Position numbers and translations under genes: made by a program. This document shows, one piece after another, positions 1-7,854 of a stretch of 15,210 nucleotides of DNA (positions within the stretch are counted from its first letter, which is position 1; each line of letters opens with the position of its first letter). This DNA comes from an uncultured Clostridiaceae bacterium (GTDB lineage Bacteria > Bacillota > Clostridia > Lachnospirales > Lachnospiraceae), in contig CAUCBQ010000036.1 of NCBI GenBank assembly GCA_958441075.1, forward strand, positions 1 to 15,210. Reading direction: 5' to 3'. The notes beneath the pieces were generated by a model. It did not search any database. It was not told where the DNA came from and saw nothing but the letters and a program-made list of their open reading frames with translations.

Positions 1-2566
1 GTATATCCGCATTCACGAAGAGATACTGCACGGAGCGCTCAATGCTTCCGGAAAAGTGAGGCTGATTCAGGCCGACGGCAAGGAAAGCATTCAGCAGCTG
101 AACTTCCGGGCGATCCTTTCCGAAGATGGGCAGCCTACGGGATCGGCAGTGGGAGTGTACCGCGATATCACGGACCAGACGCTGGAGGAAATGGAGCAGG
201 AACGGTATCGTCAGGCGATTCGCAGCTCAGAACGCTATACATTTCGTTACGATATCCGGCAGGATACCCTGTCTGTTTATGCTCCGGCCAACGGGGACGA
301 TCAGGAGAATGCGCAGGGAGAGGAGGAGTCGCTGCTGATTACCCGCGGCTTTTTGAGGCTTGTGGACAGCGGAGCCGTCTGTTCTCAGGATCAGGCCGAA
401 ATGGTTCGGACGCTCTTTGAACAGGGGACTGAGAAGACGGTTTATATACAGATGCGACATATCCGGACAGATGAGCTGGTGTGGTTTGGTTTTCTGGGCC
501 GCCGCGCACAGAAGGCAGGGGAACCGCCGATGGTCTATGGATTGCTGTGGGACGCCACCGAGGAAATCAGGCATCGGGATACATACAGTAAGCTGCAACG
601 CGCACTGCTGGGGATGCAGGATGAATATGTAGGCGTCTTTGAGGTGGATCTGGATCTGGACTGGTTCGCCATGCTGTCCTACCGGGGGCAGGAGTATTTG
701 AAGCTTCAGCCGGAGGGAAGATATTCGGAGGTTATAGAAATGGTAACGGAGCGGCTGGTGACAGAGGATTGCCAGGAGGAATTCCGCAGGTTTACCAGTC
801 TGGAGAATCTGAGGAGCAGTCTGATCAGAGAGAACCGGATCGAGCTGGAATATACCATTCGGTCCAGAGAGAATATCTGGCTGCGGACAATTTTTCAGGT
901 GACAGAGCGGTCGGATGGACGTCCCGCCAAAGTGACCATGTATCATGCGGACATTGATAAGCAGAAGGTTGAGCGGCTGCTCCAACAGCAGGCTCTCAGG
1001 GATGCCTATCGCTATGCCGAGTCGGCAAATGCCGCCAAGTCGGAATTTCTTTCCCGTATGAGCCATGACATCCGCACGCCGCTGAACGCCATTGTGGGCA
1101 TGGCGGCCATTGCCGCGTCCCATCTCCATGAGCCTGACCGGATTCAGGATTGCCTTACAAAGATCAATATGTCCTCCCGGCATCTGCTGGCCCTTATCAA
1201 TGAGATTCTCGATATGAGCAAGATTGAATCGGGGGCAATTGAACTGCAGGAGGAAGAATTCAGCCTGGCCGACCTGATTGACGAAACGCTGGCAATTATC
1301 ATGCCTTCTGCCAGAGAACATGGTCATGTTCTTGAACTCAACGTACAGAAGCTCCGTCACGAACGTGTTTTCGGCGACTGCCTCCGGCTGCAGCAGGCCT
1401 TTGTAAATCTGTTCAGCAATGCGGTGAAGTATACTCCGGATGGAGGAAAAATCCGCATGACCGCGCTGGAGCGTCCCTCCCACAGCGTTAATTATGGAGA
1501 GTATGAGTTCATTTTCGAGGATAACGGCATCGGCATGAGCCCGGAATTTCTGGAGATTCTCTTTGAACCCTTTACACGGGCAGAGGACAGCCGTCTGTGC
1601 AAGGTCACTGGTACGGGACTTGGAATGGCTATTACGCACAATCTTATCCGCATGATGGACGGCGATATCCGGGTGGATTCCTCTCTGGGCAGAGGAACCC
1701 GCTTTACCGTTACCATTCATCTGAAATTTGTGCCGGAGGATTCTTCTCTGCCTCAGGTTCTGTGCGGTCTTCCGGTACTGCTGGCTGACGATGATAAAGA
1801 TACCTGCGAGAGTACCTGCATCCTGCTCCGGGAGATCGGGCTGGACGCAGAGTGGTGTCTTACAGGACAGCGGGCGGTAGAGATGGCAGCGGAGCGCAGC
1901 CGGCAGGGCGAGGACTATTTCGCCATTATTCTGGACTGGAAAATGCCCGGTATGGATGGGCTGGAGACAGCGGTGCGTATTCGGGAGATCGTAGGCGAAC
2001 GGGTTCCCATTTTCTTCCTTACTGCCTATGACTGGTCGGAGATTGAAGCGGAGGCACGCGCTCTTGGAGTAACCCATTTCCTTACAAAGCCCCTGTTTAA
2101 GAGCCGCCTGATCGGAAGCTTCCGGGAGCTGGTGGAATCAGAGGAGGGGGAGACTCAGACAGAGCCTGTGGGCAGCTATGAGGACGCCCGCGTCCTGCTG
2201 GTCGAAGACAATGATCTGAATGCCGAAATCGGGGAAGAACTTTTGTCCATGATGGGAATTTCAGTTCAGAGGGCCGTCAACGGCAAAGAGGCGGTAGATA
2301 TGTTTCTTTCGGAATCCTCCGGTTACTTTGATTTGATCTTTATGGATATCCAGATGCCTGTGATGAACGGATATGAGGCCGCCAGGGCCATCCGCGGGTC
2401 AGGCCATCCGGACGCGGATACAATCCCTATTGTGGCGATGACGGCCAATGCCTTTGCCGAAGATGCAAAGCAGTCGCTGGCGTCCGGTATGAATGAGCAT
2501 CTTACCAAGCCGGTGAATCTGGAGGAGTTAAGGCGCGTGCTGGATGCCTGCCTTGGCAGAGGATAA
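1..2566 (+). CDS. PAS-containing hybrid sensor histidine kinase with two receiver domains (5' end outside window)
   Basis: The frame is open from the first base, so the N-terminus lies upstream; the GTG at 56 is inside a PAS domain and is not the real start. Counting from the first complete codon (base 2), residues 1-55 are the end of a PAS domain finishing in VYRDITDQ. Two further PAS-like regions lie at about 85-190 and 225-325. The dimerisation domain carries the phospho-acceptor H355 in SHDIRTPLNAI. The ATPase domain has the N box (N469, N473), DNGIG (507-511) and GTGLG (537-541). Two receivers follow, with phospho-acceptor Asp645 (LDWKMPGMDG) and Asp782 (FMDIQMPVMNG) and each with a TKP lysine. 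No HPt domain follows the second receiver and no membrane segment is visible in this part. It should autophosphorylate and pass phosphate internally, probably to a separate HPt protein. The gene appears by eye richer in G+C than those to its right. Confidence 0.93.
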   Translation, partial: YIRIHEEILHGALNASGKVRLIQADGKESIQQLNFRAILSEDGQPTGSAVGVYRDITDQTLEEMEQERYRQAIRSSERYTFRYDIRQDTLSVYAPANGDDQENAQGEEESLLITRGFLRLVDSGAVCSQDQAEMVRTLFEQGTEKTVYIQMRHIRTDELVWFGFLGRRAQKAGEPPMVYGLLWDATEEIRHRDTYSKLQRALLGMQDEYVGVFEVDLDLDWFAMLSYRGQEYLKLQPEGRYSEVIEMVTERLVTEDCQEEFRRFTSLENLRSSLIRENRIELEYTIRSRENIWLRTIFQVTERSDGRPAKVTMYHADIDKQKVERLLQQQALRDAYRYAESANAAKSEFLSRMSHDIRTPLNAIVGMAAIAASHLHEPDRIQDCLTKINMSSRHLLALINEILDMSKIESGAIELQEEEFSLADLIDETLAIIMPSAREHGHVLELNVQKLRHERVFGDCLRLQQAFVNLFSNAVKYTPDGGKIRMTALERPSHSVNYGEYEFIFEDNGIGMSPEFLEILFEPFTRAEDSRLCKVTGTGLGMAITHNLIRMMDGDIRVDSSLGRGTRFTVTIHLKFVPEDSSLPQVLCGLPVLLADDDKDTCESTCILLREIGLDAEWCLTGQRAVEMAAERSRQGEDYFAIILDWKMPGMDGLETAVRIREIVGERVPIFFLTAYDWSEIEAEARALGVTHFLTKPLFKSRLIGSFRELVESEEGETQTEPVGSYEDARVLLVEDNDLNAEIGEELLSMMGISVQRAVNGKEAVDMFLSESSGYFDLIFMDIQMPVMNGYEAARAIRGSGHPDADTIPIVAMTANAFAEDAKQSLASGMNEHLTKPVNLEELRRVLDACLGRG

Positions 2567-2599
2567 GGATCAGCTATTGAAAGAAGGAAATGGTAATTT

Positions 2600-2797
2600 A
2601 TGGGAAAAATTGACGCACATCTGCATCTGAGCTTTGAACCTGTTTCTTCCCAAAACGGTATGGTCGTCAGCACCTATACGGAAATGGTATTTCCTCTGGG
2701 CTGCTGGCTGGATCAGCAGAAAGAGGCTGGAAGACTGAGCAAAGCTGCATATGAAAAAATATGCAGGGGCAATGCGGCCCGCATATTTGGCCTTTGA
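2600..2797 (+). pseudogene. In-frame remnant of an amidohydrolase (N- and C-terminal ends only)
   Basis: This 65-codon frame starts with ATG behind a GAAGGA ribosome binding site, 33 bases after the kinase stop codon. Its first ten residues, MGKIDAHLHL, look like the metal-binding strand-1 motif (HxH) that opens TIM-barrel metal-dependent hydrolases. Its last residues, GNAARIFGL, look like the standard C-terminus of the same family. A full member has roughly 250-350 residues, so the barrel with the remaining metal ligands is missing. The junction appears to lie near residues 30-35 (TEMV/FPLGCW). The simplest reading is an internal deletion that kept the frame and the translation signals. It could still make a short peptide, but not an active hydrolase. 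The family call rests only on the two end motifs; a genuine small protein is the alternative. Confidence 0.55.
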
Positions 2798-2848
2798 CAG
2801 CCTGATGCCCCATGGTTCCTGCATTTGGAATATATAAAAAATCTGCTA

Positions 2849-2864
2849 AATTTTCATGAAAATT
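2849..2864. promoter_or_regulatory. Perfect 16-bp palindrome, candidate operator
   Basis: AATTTTCATGAAAATT equals its own reverse complement. It sits 10 bp upstream of the proposed -35 box of the AI-2E family gene and outside any gene. Symmetry and position suit a binding site for a dimeric regulator. No known operator consensus was matched with confidence. Confidence 0.45.
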
Positions 2865-2874
2865 CCTCCCTGCA

Positions 2875-2903
2875 TTGTGGGAACATGGGAACCATGGTAT
2901 ACT
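2875..2903 (+). promoter_or_regulatory. Predicted sigma-A promoter of the AI-2E family gene
   Basis: TTGTGG (2875-2880) is separated by 17 bp from TATACT (2898-2903), which has a TG one base upstream (extended -10). Transcription would start near 2910. The copies of TGGGAAC at 2878-2884 and 2886-2892 overlap the -35 box and part of the spacer. Confidence 0.6.
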
Positions 2904-2907
2904 ATTT

Positions 2908-2947
2908 TTAAACAGCATTCCTGTATTTTCCAATGGGAACTGTTTAA
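2908..2947 (+). promoter_or_regulatory. 5'-leader stem-loop of the AI-2E family mRNA
   Basis: TTAAACAG (2908-2915) and CTGTTTAA (2940-2947) are exact inverted repeats. TTCC (2918-2921) with GGAA (2936-2939) extends the stem beyond a 2-nt bulge. The stem would lie at the very 5' end of the transcript from the predicted promoter. It has no U-run, so it is not an ordinary terminator; mRNA stabilisation or translational control is possible. Confidence 0.5.
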
Positions 2948-2970
2948 TTTTATCACAGGAGTATATGATT

Positions 2971-4218
2971 ATGAAAAACCAAAGATTCCGGCTGTATATC
3001 AACTGGGGACTTACAGCGCTGGCTGTAATTGCCTGCAGTATTTTATTTGCCTTTGCCCTGTTAAAGGCTCAGACTGTCTTCGGAGTCATCGGAGAAATTA
3101 TTCAGATTCTGATGCCTATTATCTATGGGGGGGTTCTGGCATACCTGATGCTCCCTGTCTATAATTTTGTTTATTTCTTTGTCTGCCGTAATACGAAGAA
3201 GATATTTACCACAGAAAAGGTCAGAAGCCGGATAGGGAAAATGACAGCGACGATTATCACTCTGCTGTTTCTGTTCATGGTTGTCTGCGGTCTGTTCTGG
3301 ATGATTATCCCACAGATTCTGGAGAGTATACTGGGCTTTCAGGAAAGCCTGGCCGGATATATCAGCAACCTCACTCTATGGCTGTCACAGCTGCTTCAGG
3401 ATAATCCTCAGCTGGAGGAAGCGGTTATGCCTCATTTTAATGAGGCTGTAACGAAATTTCAGTACTGGATGACCACAGATCTGGTGCCGAGCATTTATCT
3501 GGTTTTAGACCATGTTTCTGCCGGTGTGATTAATGTAGTTACCGTAGTGAAGAATATTCTGATCGGTTTGATTGTGATGATCTATTTTCTGAATTTGAAG
3601 TGGACGCTGTGCGCCCAGTTTAAGAAAATGATCTATGGTCTGTTCCGTGTCCGAATGGCGAACCGGCTCATCAATGAAATCCGCTTTGCCCATCGTGTAT
3701 TTGGCGGTTTTATCACAGGAAAACTGCTGGATTCGCTGATTATCGGCATTATGTGCTTTTTCGGAATGCAGTTTTTAAAAATGCCCTATGTGCTGTTAAT
3801 CAGCGTAATCATTGGCGTTACCAATGTAATCCCGTTTTTCGGCCCGTTTTTCGGAGCTGTTCCAAGCGCCTTTCTTATCCTGCTTGTAAGCCCGGTCAAA
3901 TGTCTTTATTTCCTGATTTTTGTTCTGGTGCTTCAGCAGTTTGACGGAAATATATTAGGCCCCAAGATCCTGGGGGATTCCACGGGTCTCCCCAGCTTCT
4001 GGGTGCTCTTTTCCATTCTGCTTTTCGGCGGTCTTTTCGGTTTTGTGGGAATGATTATTGCCGTACCGGCTTTTGCAGTATTTTACCGTCTGGTTTCCGA
4101 ATATATCTGCGGAATGCTCAGGCGGAAGAATCTTTCTGCCCGTACGGATGATTACAGGAAATTGGATCATATAGACCCGGCGGAAGGAACATTTATAGAA
4201 CGCAGGGAAAATAACTGA
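2971..4218 (+). CDS. AI-2E family transporter (PerM/YdbO type membrane protein)
   Basis: This predicted integral membrane protein of 415 residues belongs to the AI-2E transporter family (UPF0118, PF01594). Hydrophobic stretches lie at about 8-30, 42-70, 92-116, 185-208, 245-266, 271-307, 311-323 and 342-372. A long soluble loop (about 117-180) falls between the N-terminal pairs and the C-terminal core, as usual in the family. The signature region IPFFGPFFGAVP (287-298) followed by LQQFDGNILGPKILGDSTGLP (321-341) is clear. The start is ATG 2971, nine bases after AGGAG (2957-2961); the frame stays open upstream but includes the promoter. Members are linked to autoinducer-2 export or to ion/proton antiport, so the substrate cannot be read from sequence. 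A short charged tail (383-415) follows the last helix. It has its own promoter and lies 67 bases ahead of fbp. Confidence 0.92.
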   Translation: MKNQRFRLYINWGLTALAVIACSILFAFALLKAQTVFGVIGEIIQILMPIIYGGVLAYLMLPVYNFVYFFVCRNTKKIFTTEKVRSRIGKMTATIITLLFLFMVVCGLFWMIIPQILESILGFQESLAGYISNLTLWLSQLLQDNPQLEEAVMPHFNEAVTKFQYWMTTDLVPSIYLVLDHVSAGVINVVTVVKNILIGLIVMIYFLNLKWTLCAQFKKMIYGLFRVRMANRLINEIRFAHRVFGGFITGKLLDSLIIGIMCFFGMQFLKMPYVLLISVIIGVTNVIPFFGPFFGAVPSAFLILLVSPVKCLYFLIFVLVLQQFDGNILGPKILGDSTGLPSFWVLFSILLFGGLFGFVGMIIAVPAFAVFYRLVSEYICGMLRRKNLSARTDDYRKLDHIDPAEGTFIERRENN

Positions 4219-4263
4219 TATACCAGGCAAACCGGCGGACCGGTAAATGCTGTAATCCGCCGG
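4216..4263 (+). promoter_or_regulatory. Hairpin ahead of fbp, with a possible extended -10 element
   Basis: CCGGCGGA (4232-4239) and TCCGCCGG (4256-4263) are perfect inverted repeats around a 16-nt loop, ending eight bases before the fbp ribosome binding site. There is no T-run, so termination is unlikely. TGATATACC (4216-4224), overlapping the upstream stop codon, resembles an extended -10; the matching -35 is poor. If it is used, transcription would begin right at the hairpin. Otherwise fbp is read through from the upstream gene and the hairpin may be a processing or stability element. Confidence 0.45.
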
Positions 4264-4285
4264 AGAAATCAAAGGAGGATACCCC

Positions 4286-6265
4286 ATGGCAGATCTTCAA
4301 ACCCGATATCTGGAACGGCTTGCAGAGCTTTATCCTACAGTAGCTGCGGCTTCTACGGAGGTCATCAACCTTGAGGCGATTTTAAATCTGCCCAAGGGGA
4401 CAGAGCATTTTCTTACAGACATCCACGGGGAAGCAGAGGCATTTTCACATGTTCTGAAAAATGGTTCCGGCGCAGTACGCCGCAAGGTAAATGATGTGTT
4501 TGGAAATACCCTTTGCAGAGAGGATAAGCGCAGTCTGGCTACCCTGATTTATTATCCCAAAGAAAAGATGGCCCAGATTCTGGAACACACGGCCAATAAA
4601 GAGGACTGGTACAGGATTACTCTTTATCGGCTTATAGAGGTCAGCAAGCGTTCCGGCAGCAAATACACCCGCTCTAAGGTGCGCAAGGCTCTTCCTCCGG
4701 AGTTTTCCTATGTGATCGAAGAGCTGATGACGGAAAAGGCGGATATCCGGGATAAAGAATCCTATTATAACGCTATTATTGCTACCATCATACGTGTAGG
4801 ACGGGCAGAGGAATTTATAAAGGCCCTCTGCGAGCTGATTCAGCGTCTGGTGGTGGATCATCTGCATATATTGGGGGATATCTATGACCGTGGGCCCGGT
4901 CCGCATCTGATTATGGATAAGCTGATGCAGTACCACTCTCTGGATATCCAGTGGGGAAACCATGATGTACTCTGGATGGGAGCGGCTGCGGGACAGAGAG
5001 GCTGTATTGCAAATGTAATCCGTATCTGTGCCAGATATGGGAATCTGGATATACTGGAGGACGGTTACGGCATCAACCTGCTTCCTCTTGCCACCTTTGC
5101 TCTTGAAACATACGGGGATGATCCCTGCCGCTGTTTTGCCTTAAAGGGAAGCCATCCCTGCAGTCCCGGAGAAAAGGAACTGAATCTCCGTATGCACAAG
5201 GCTATTTCCATTATCCAGTTTAAGGTGGAGGGACAGCTGATTAAGGAATACCCTGAATTTGGGCTGGAACGCCGCCTTCTCCTTCACCGGATTAATTATG
5301 AAAACGGCACCATTGTTCTGGATGGAAGACGCCTGCCTATGAAGGATATGCATTTTCCTACTGTAGATCATACAGATCCTTACCGGTTGTCACCGGAAGA
5401 GGAGGCGATCATGGAACGGCTGGAAAAAGCATTTTTAAATTGTGAAAAGCTTCAGCAGCATATGCGGTTTCTTCTGGCAAAGGGAAGCCTGTATAAAGTG
5501 TATAATAAAAACCTTCTCTATCATGGCTGCGTTCCTCTCTGTGAGGACGGAAGTCTGAAGGAAACTGCGGTTTACGGAAAAAAGTACAGGGGCAGAGGTC
5601 TTTACGACGTACTGGAAAGCTATATCCGAAGAGGATTTATGGCTGAGGATGAAGCTGAGAGGAAAAAGGGCCGTGATATCATGTGGTACATATGGCTGGG
5701 ACAAAATTCCCCGCTTTTTGGAAAGGATAAGATGGCTACTTTTGAACGGTATTTTCTGGAGGATGAGGAAAGCCATAAGGAAAAGAAAAATCCCTATTAC
5801 CGTATGTTAGAGGATGAAAAGACTGTTGATCTGATTTTGGGAGAATTTGGATTAAGCGGAGAAGACAGTCATATCATCAATGGTCATGTGCCTGTAAAAT
5901 CAAAAAATGGAGAAAATCCCATCAAATGCGGAGGAAAGGTTCTGGTAATTGACGGCGGTTTTTCCAGAGCTTACCAGAAGGAGACAGGAATTGCCGGTTA
6001 TACCCTGATTTATAATTCCTACGGACTGATTCTGGCGGCTCATGAGCCCTTTGAATCCAGGGCGGCTGCCATTGAGCAGGAGAGCGACATGTATTCAGAT
6101 GATATTATTGTAAAACGCACAGCCAGCAGGAAGTTAGTAGGGGATACGGATACAGGACAGCAGCTGAAGGAAAAAATCGCAGATCTGGAACAGCTGTTAA
6201 AGGCCTATCGGGACGGCCGGATCGCGGAGCGGTATTTTAAGGAACAGGGCAGCCGCCGGCTATAA
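4286..6265 (+). CDS. fbp: Class III fructose-1,6-bisphosphatase
   Basis: It hydrolyses fructose 1,6-bisphosphate to fructose 6-phosphate in gluconeogenesis, in the cytoplasm. The 659 residues match the large Firmicutes-type class III enzyme (PF06874), which is unrelated to the class I enzyme and built on a calcineurin-like metallophosphatase core. The metal-site motifs are visible: DIHG (45-48), GDIYDRGPGP (197-206), GNHD (224-227) and NGHVPVK (532-538). The start ATG is well placed behind AAGGAGG (4272-4278). The family is known in Bacillus for stimulation by phosphoenolpyruvate and sensitivity to AMP; nothing in the sequence confirms this here. The gene lies between a membrane transporter and a methyltransferase with no obvious metabolic partner, which is typical for this constitutive enzyme. 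No truncation or unusual residues were noticed. Confidence 0.96.
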   Translation: MADLQTRYLERLAELYPTVAAASTEVINLEAILNLPKGTEHFLTDIHGEAEAFSHVLKNGSGAVRRKVNDVFGNTLCREDKRSLATLIYYPKEKMAQILEHTANKEDWYRITLYRLIEVSKRSGSKYTRSKVRKALPPEFSYVIEELMTEKADIRDKESYYNAIIATIIRVGRAEEFIKALCELIQRLVVDHLHILGDIYDRGPGPHLIMDKLMQYHSLDIQWGNHDVLWMGAAAGQRGCIANVIRICARYGNLDILEDGYGINLLPLATFALETYGDDPCRCFALKGSHPCSPGEKELNLRMHKAISIIQFKVEGQLIKEYPEFGLERRLLLHRINYENGTIVLDGRRLPMKDMHFPTVDHTDPYRLSPEEEAIMERLEKAFLNCEKLQQHMRFLLAKGSLYKVYNKNLLYHGCVPLCEDGSLKETAVYGKKYRGRGLYDVLESYIRRGFMAEDEAERKKGRDIMWYIWLGQNSPLFGKDKMATFERYFLEDEESHKEKKNPYYRMLEDEKTVDLILGEFGLSGEDSHIINGHVPVKSKNGENPIKCGGKVLVIDGGFSRAYQKETGIAGYTLIYNSYGLILAAHEPFESRAAAIEQESDMYSDDIIVKRTASRKLVGDTDTGQQLKEKIADLEQLLKAYRDGRIAERYFKEQGSRRL

Positions 6266-6270
6266 GCCGG
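6256..6270 (+). promoter_or_regulatory. Short GC hairpin spanning the fbp stop codon
   Basis: CCGGCT (6256-6261) and AGCCGG (6265-6270) pair around a 3-nt loop that overlaps the TAA stop of fbp. An A-rich stretch follows instead of T, so it is not a normal terminator. It lies just before the possible starts of the methyltransferase and could limit coupling between the two genes. Confidence 0.35.
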
Positions 6271-6295
6271 ACGTATGAAAAAAATGGGAATAATT

Positions 6296-6892
6296 ATGAA
6301 ACAGAATGAATTGCAGTGGGATAAGCTTTTGAAAATAAAAACAACCGGACGGGACGATTCCCGTTCCGATCAGTTCCGGTACCCTTATGAACCCACGCCC
6401 TATTGTGTGTTGGAACGTCTGGCGGAAAGCGGATTTATTGGCAAGAAAAGCCGGCTGTTGGATTACGGCACAGGAAAGGGGAGAGTCTGCTTTTATCTGT
6501 CCTATCAGACCAGATGCAGATCGGTGGGAATTGAGTATGATGAGCGAATCTATGCCGGGGCCCGGGAGAATAAAGATCGTGCAGTATCGGGTGCAAAAAC
6601 CTCCTTTGTCATGATAAATGCAGAGGAATATGCAGTGCCGGAGGATGTAGACTGCTGCTATTTTTTCAATCCCTTTTCTGCAGAGATTCTAAAGAAGGTT
6701 CTGGCAAGAATCTATGAAGCTTATTATGAGAATCCAAGGAAAATGAAATTATTTTTTTATTATCCGTCAGATGAATATGTGAGTTATCTCATGACACAGG
6801 AACAGCTGATGTTTCTGGATGAGCTTGACTGCAGGGATCTGTTTGAGGGAAATGATTCCCGGGAGCGGATATTAATATTTGAGATAGGGTAG
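6296..6892 (+). CDS. Class I SAM-dependent methyltransferase, substrate unknown
   Basis: The 198-residue protein has a Rossmann-type methyltransferase core. Motif I, LLDYGTGKGR (54-63), is the glycine-rich SAM loop. VGIEYDERIY (77-86) is the acidic strand-2 region that binds the ribose. FFNPF (123-127) stands where many family members have the motif IV NPPY-like segment. This resembles small class I enzymes annotated only as SAM-dependent methyltransferases in Clostridia; the target could be a nucleic acid, a protein or a small molecule. Start choice: ATG 6275 and ATG 6284 are also in frame, but 6275 has no ribosome binding site. ATG 6296 has GGGA six bases upstream and gives a typical N-terminus, so it is preferred with moderate confidence. 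It follows fbp by 30 bases and may be co-transcribed with it. Confidence 0.85.
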   Translation: MKQNELQWDKLLKIKTTGRDDSRSDQFRYPYEPTPYCVLERLAESGFIGKKSRLLDYGTGKGRVCFYLSYQTRCRSVGIEYDERIYAGARENKDRAVSGAKTSFVMINAEEYAVPEDVDCCYFFNPFSAEILKKVLARIYEAYYENPRKMKLFFYYPSDEYVSYLMTQEQLMFLDELDCRDLFEGNDSRERILIFEIG

Positions 6893-6918
6893 AAGATTTT
6901 ATATATGTGACTTAATTG

Positions 6919-6985
6919 CAGACACAGCCTCCTTATTTCTCTATACTTTATACAAAAGCAGCGCCGCCCTGGGATTGGCTGGCGG
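6919..6985 (+). promoter_or_regulatory. Predicted promoter and leader hairpin of the ferredoxin operon
   Basis: TATACT (6942-6947) is a good -10 box. The best -35 at 17 bp is the imperfect CAGACA (6919-6924). In the resulting leader, CCGCC (6964-6968) pairs with GGCGG (6981-6985) around a 12-nt loop, about ten bases after the expected start site and before the AGGAGG site. No clear Crp/Fnr site (TTGAT-N4-ATCAA or TGTGA-N6-TCACA) was found here, although the converging regulator gene suggests one might exist. Confidence 0.4.
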
Positions 6986-7013
6986 TATGAGATATAATCA
7001 GAGGAGGAAGAAA

Positions 7014-7223
7014 ATGGCATCGGTAGTTCGAAAGAAAAGAAAGGCATCGGTAGACAGCCGTCTTTGTGTGGCCTGCGGCTGCTGCATAAAGGTTTGTCCT
7101 ATGGGAGCAATCCATGTCGCCGGGGGAATGTGGGCTCAGGCAGAACCGGAAAAATGCGTAGGCTGCGGCAAGTGCGCAAAAGAATGTCCGGCCTCTGTGA
7201 TCGAGATTCAGGAGGTGGGATAA
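7014..7223 (+). CDS. 2[4Fe-4S] ferredoxin
   Basis: This 69-residue soluble electron carrier has two complete 4Fe-4S binding motifs: C18-x2-C21-x2-C24-x3-C28-P, with an extra C23, and C48-x2-C51-x2-C54-x3-C58-P. A basic N-terminus (about residues 6-10) precedes the clusters. The start is ATG 7014, six bases after GAGGAGG (7001-7007). Two upstream in-frame starts (TTG 6975, ATG 6987) would overlap the leader hairpin and have no ribosome binding site. Its stop overlaps the start of the following membrane iron-sulfur protein (TAATG), so the two are translationally coupled and probably form one complex. This ferredoxin may take the place of the soluble ferredoxin domain that NapH-type proteins usually carry on the same chain. 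Confidence 0.92.
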   Translation: MASVVRKKRKASVDSRLCVACGCCIKVCPMGAIHVAGGMWAQAEPEKCVGCGKCAKECPASVIEIQEVG

Positions 7224-7807
7224 TGAAAAAGCGCTGGTATGATTATATGTGGGTTTTGTCCTTAACCTATCTGATTCTGGGGTTTTTCAATATTTTATTT
7301 GCATGGCTGGGGCTTTTGTGTTTCTTCATTCCACTGATTATTGCCCTGGCGCAGGGAAATAAGAGCTACTGTAATCGCTACTGCGGTCGGGGACAGCTCT
7401 TTGGGCTGTTGGGCGGCCGCCTGGGGCTTTCCAGAAAAAGGGACATTCCGATGTGGATGAAAAGCAGGGCCTTTCGATATGGCTTTCTGATTTTCTTCCT
7501 CATTATGTTTTGCCAGATGCTGTGGAATACAGCTCTGGTATTTACAGGCGCTTCTGATTTAAAACAGGCTGTGACCCTTTTGTGGACCTTTAAGCTCCCG
7601 TGGCACTGGGCATATCATGGAACCCTGTTTCATCCCGGCGCAGCTCAGTTTGCCTTCGGATTTTACAGCGTCATGCTTACCTCTACCATACTGGGACTGA
7701 TTACCATGGTGCTTTTTAAGCCCCGCAGCTGGTGCGTATACTGTCCCATGGGAACCATGACCCAGCTGATCTGCAAAGGCAGAAATCACAAAAGTAAACA
7801 TATGTAG
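7223..7807 (+). CDS. NapH/YccM-like membrane 4Fe-4S protein
   Basis: This is a 194-residue membrane protein with four likely hydrophobic segments, at about 9-28, 29-44, 85-108 and 143-166. Two cysteine motifs face the ends of the helices: C50-x3-C54-GRG, and C171-x2-C174-PMG with C184 close behind. This is the layout of the membrane half of NapH/NosR/CcoG/YccM-type electron transfer proteins, which move electrons between quinols or flavoproteins and soluble iron-sulfur partners. It lacks the C-terminal 2[4Fe-4S] domain found in NapH; the coupled ferredoxin upstream supplies an equivalent. The ribosome binding site GGAGGTGG (7211-7218) lies inside the ferredoxin gene. No reductase, nitrate, nitrous oxide or cytochrome gene is adjacent, so the electron donor and acceptor are unknown. 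Confidence 0.83.
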   Translation: MKKRWYDYMWVLSLTYLILGFFNILFAWLGLLCFFIPLIIALAQGNKSYCNRYCGRGQLFGLLGGRLGLSRKRDIPMWMKSRAFRYGFLIFFLIMFCQMLWNTALVFTGASDLKQAVTLLWTFKLPWHWAYHGTLFHPGAAQFAFGFYSVMLTSTILGLITMVLFKPRSWCVYCPMGTMTQLICKGRNHKSKHM

Positions 7808-7812
7808 GTTAA

Positions 7813-7850
7813 GAGCCGGACGTTTCAAATGAACTGCGTCCGGCTTCTTT
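7813..7850 (+). terminator. Intrinsic terminator of the ferredoxin/NapH-like operon
   Basis: AGCCGGACG (7814-7822) and CGTCCGGCT (7837-7845) form a 9-bp stem with a 14-nt loop, followed by TCTTTCT. It lies between two convergent genes. The T-tract is weaker in the reverse direction, so termination of the regulator gene here is less certain. Confidence 0.8.
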
Positions 7851-7854
7851 CTAT

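Noticed and set aside
227..2077. 616-codon open frame on the minus strand across the kinase gene
   Set aside because: The plus strand encodes clear kinase and receiver motifs over the same bases. The antisense frame shows no recognisable domain, and it exists because GC-rich codons avoid stops.
2875..2970. Longer N-terminus for the AI-2E family protein from TTG 2875
   Set aside because: The extension covers the predicted -10 box and leader stem and has no ribosome binding site; ATG 2971 follows AGGAG.
4232..4263. Hairpin before fbp as a terminator of the AI-2E gene
   Set aside because: The stem is perfect, but AGAAATC follows with no T-run, so intrinsic termination is unlikely.
6893..7013. 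A small RNA or riboswitch in the 121-base gap before the ferredoxin gene
   Set aside because: Only a -10 box, a weak -35 and one short hairpin could be seen; no known riboswitch core was recognised.
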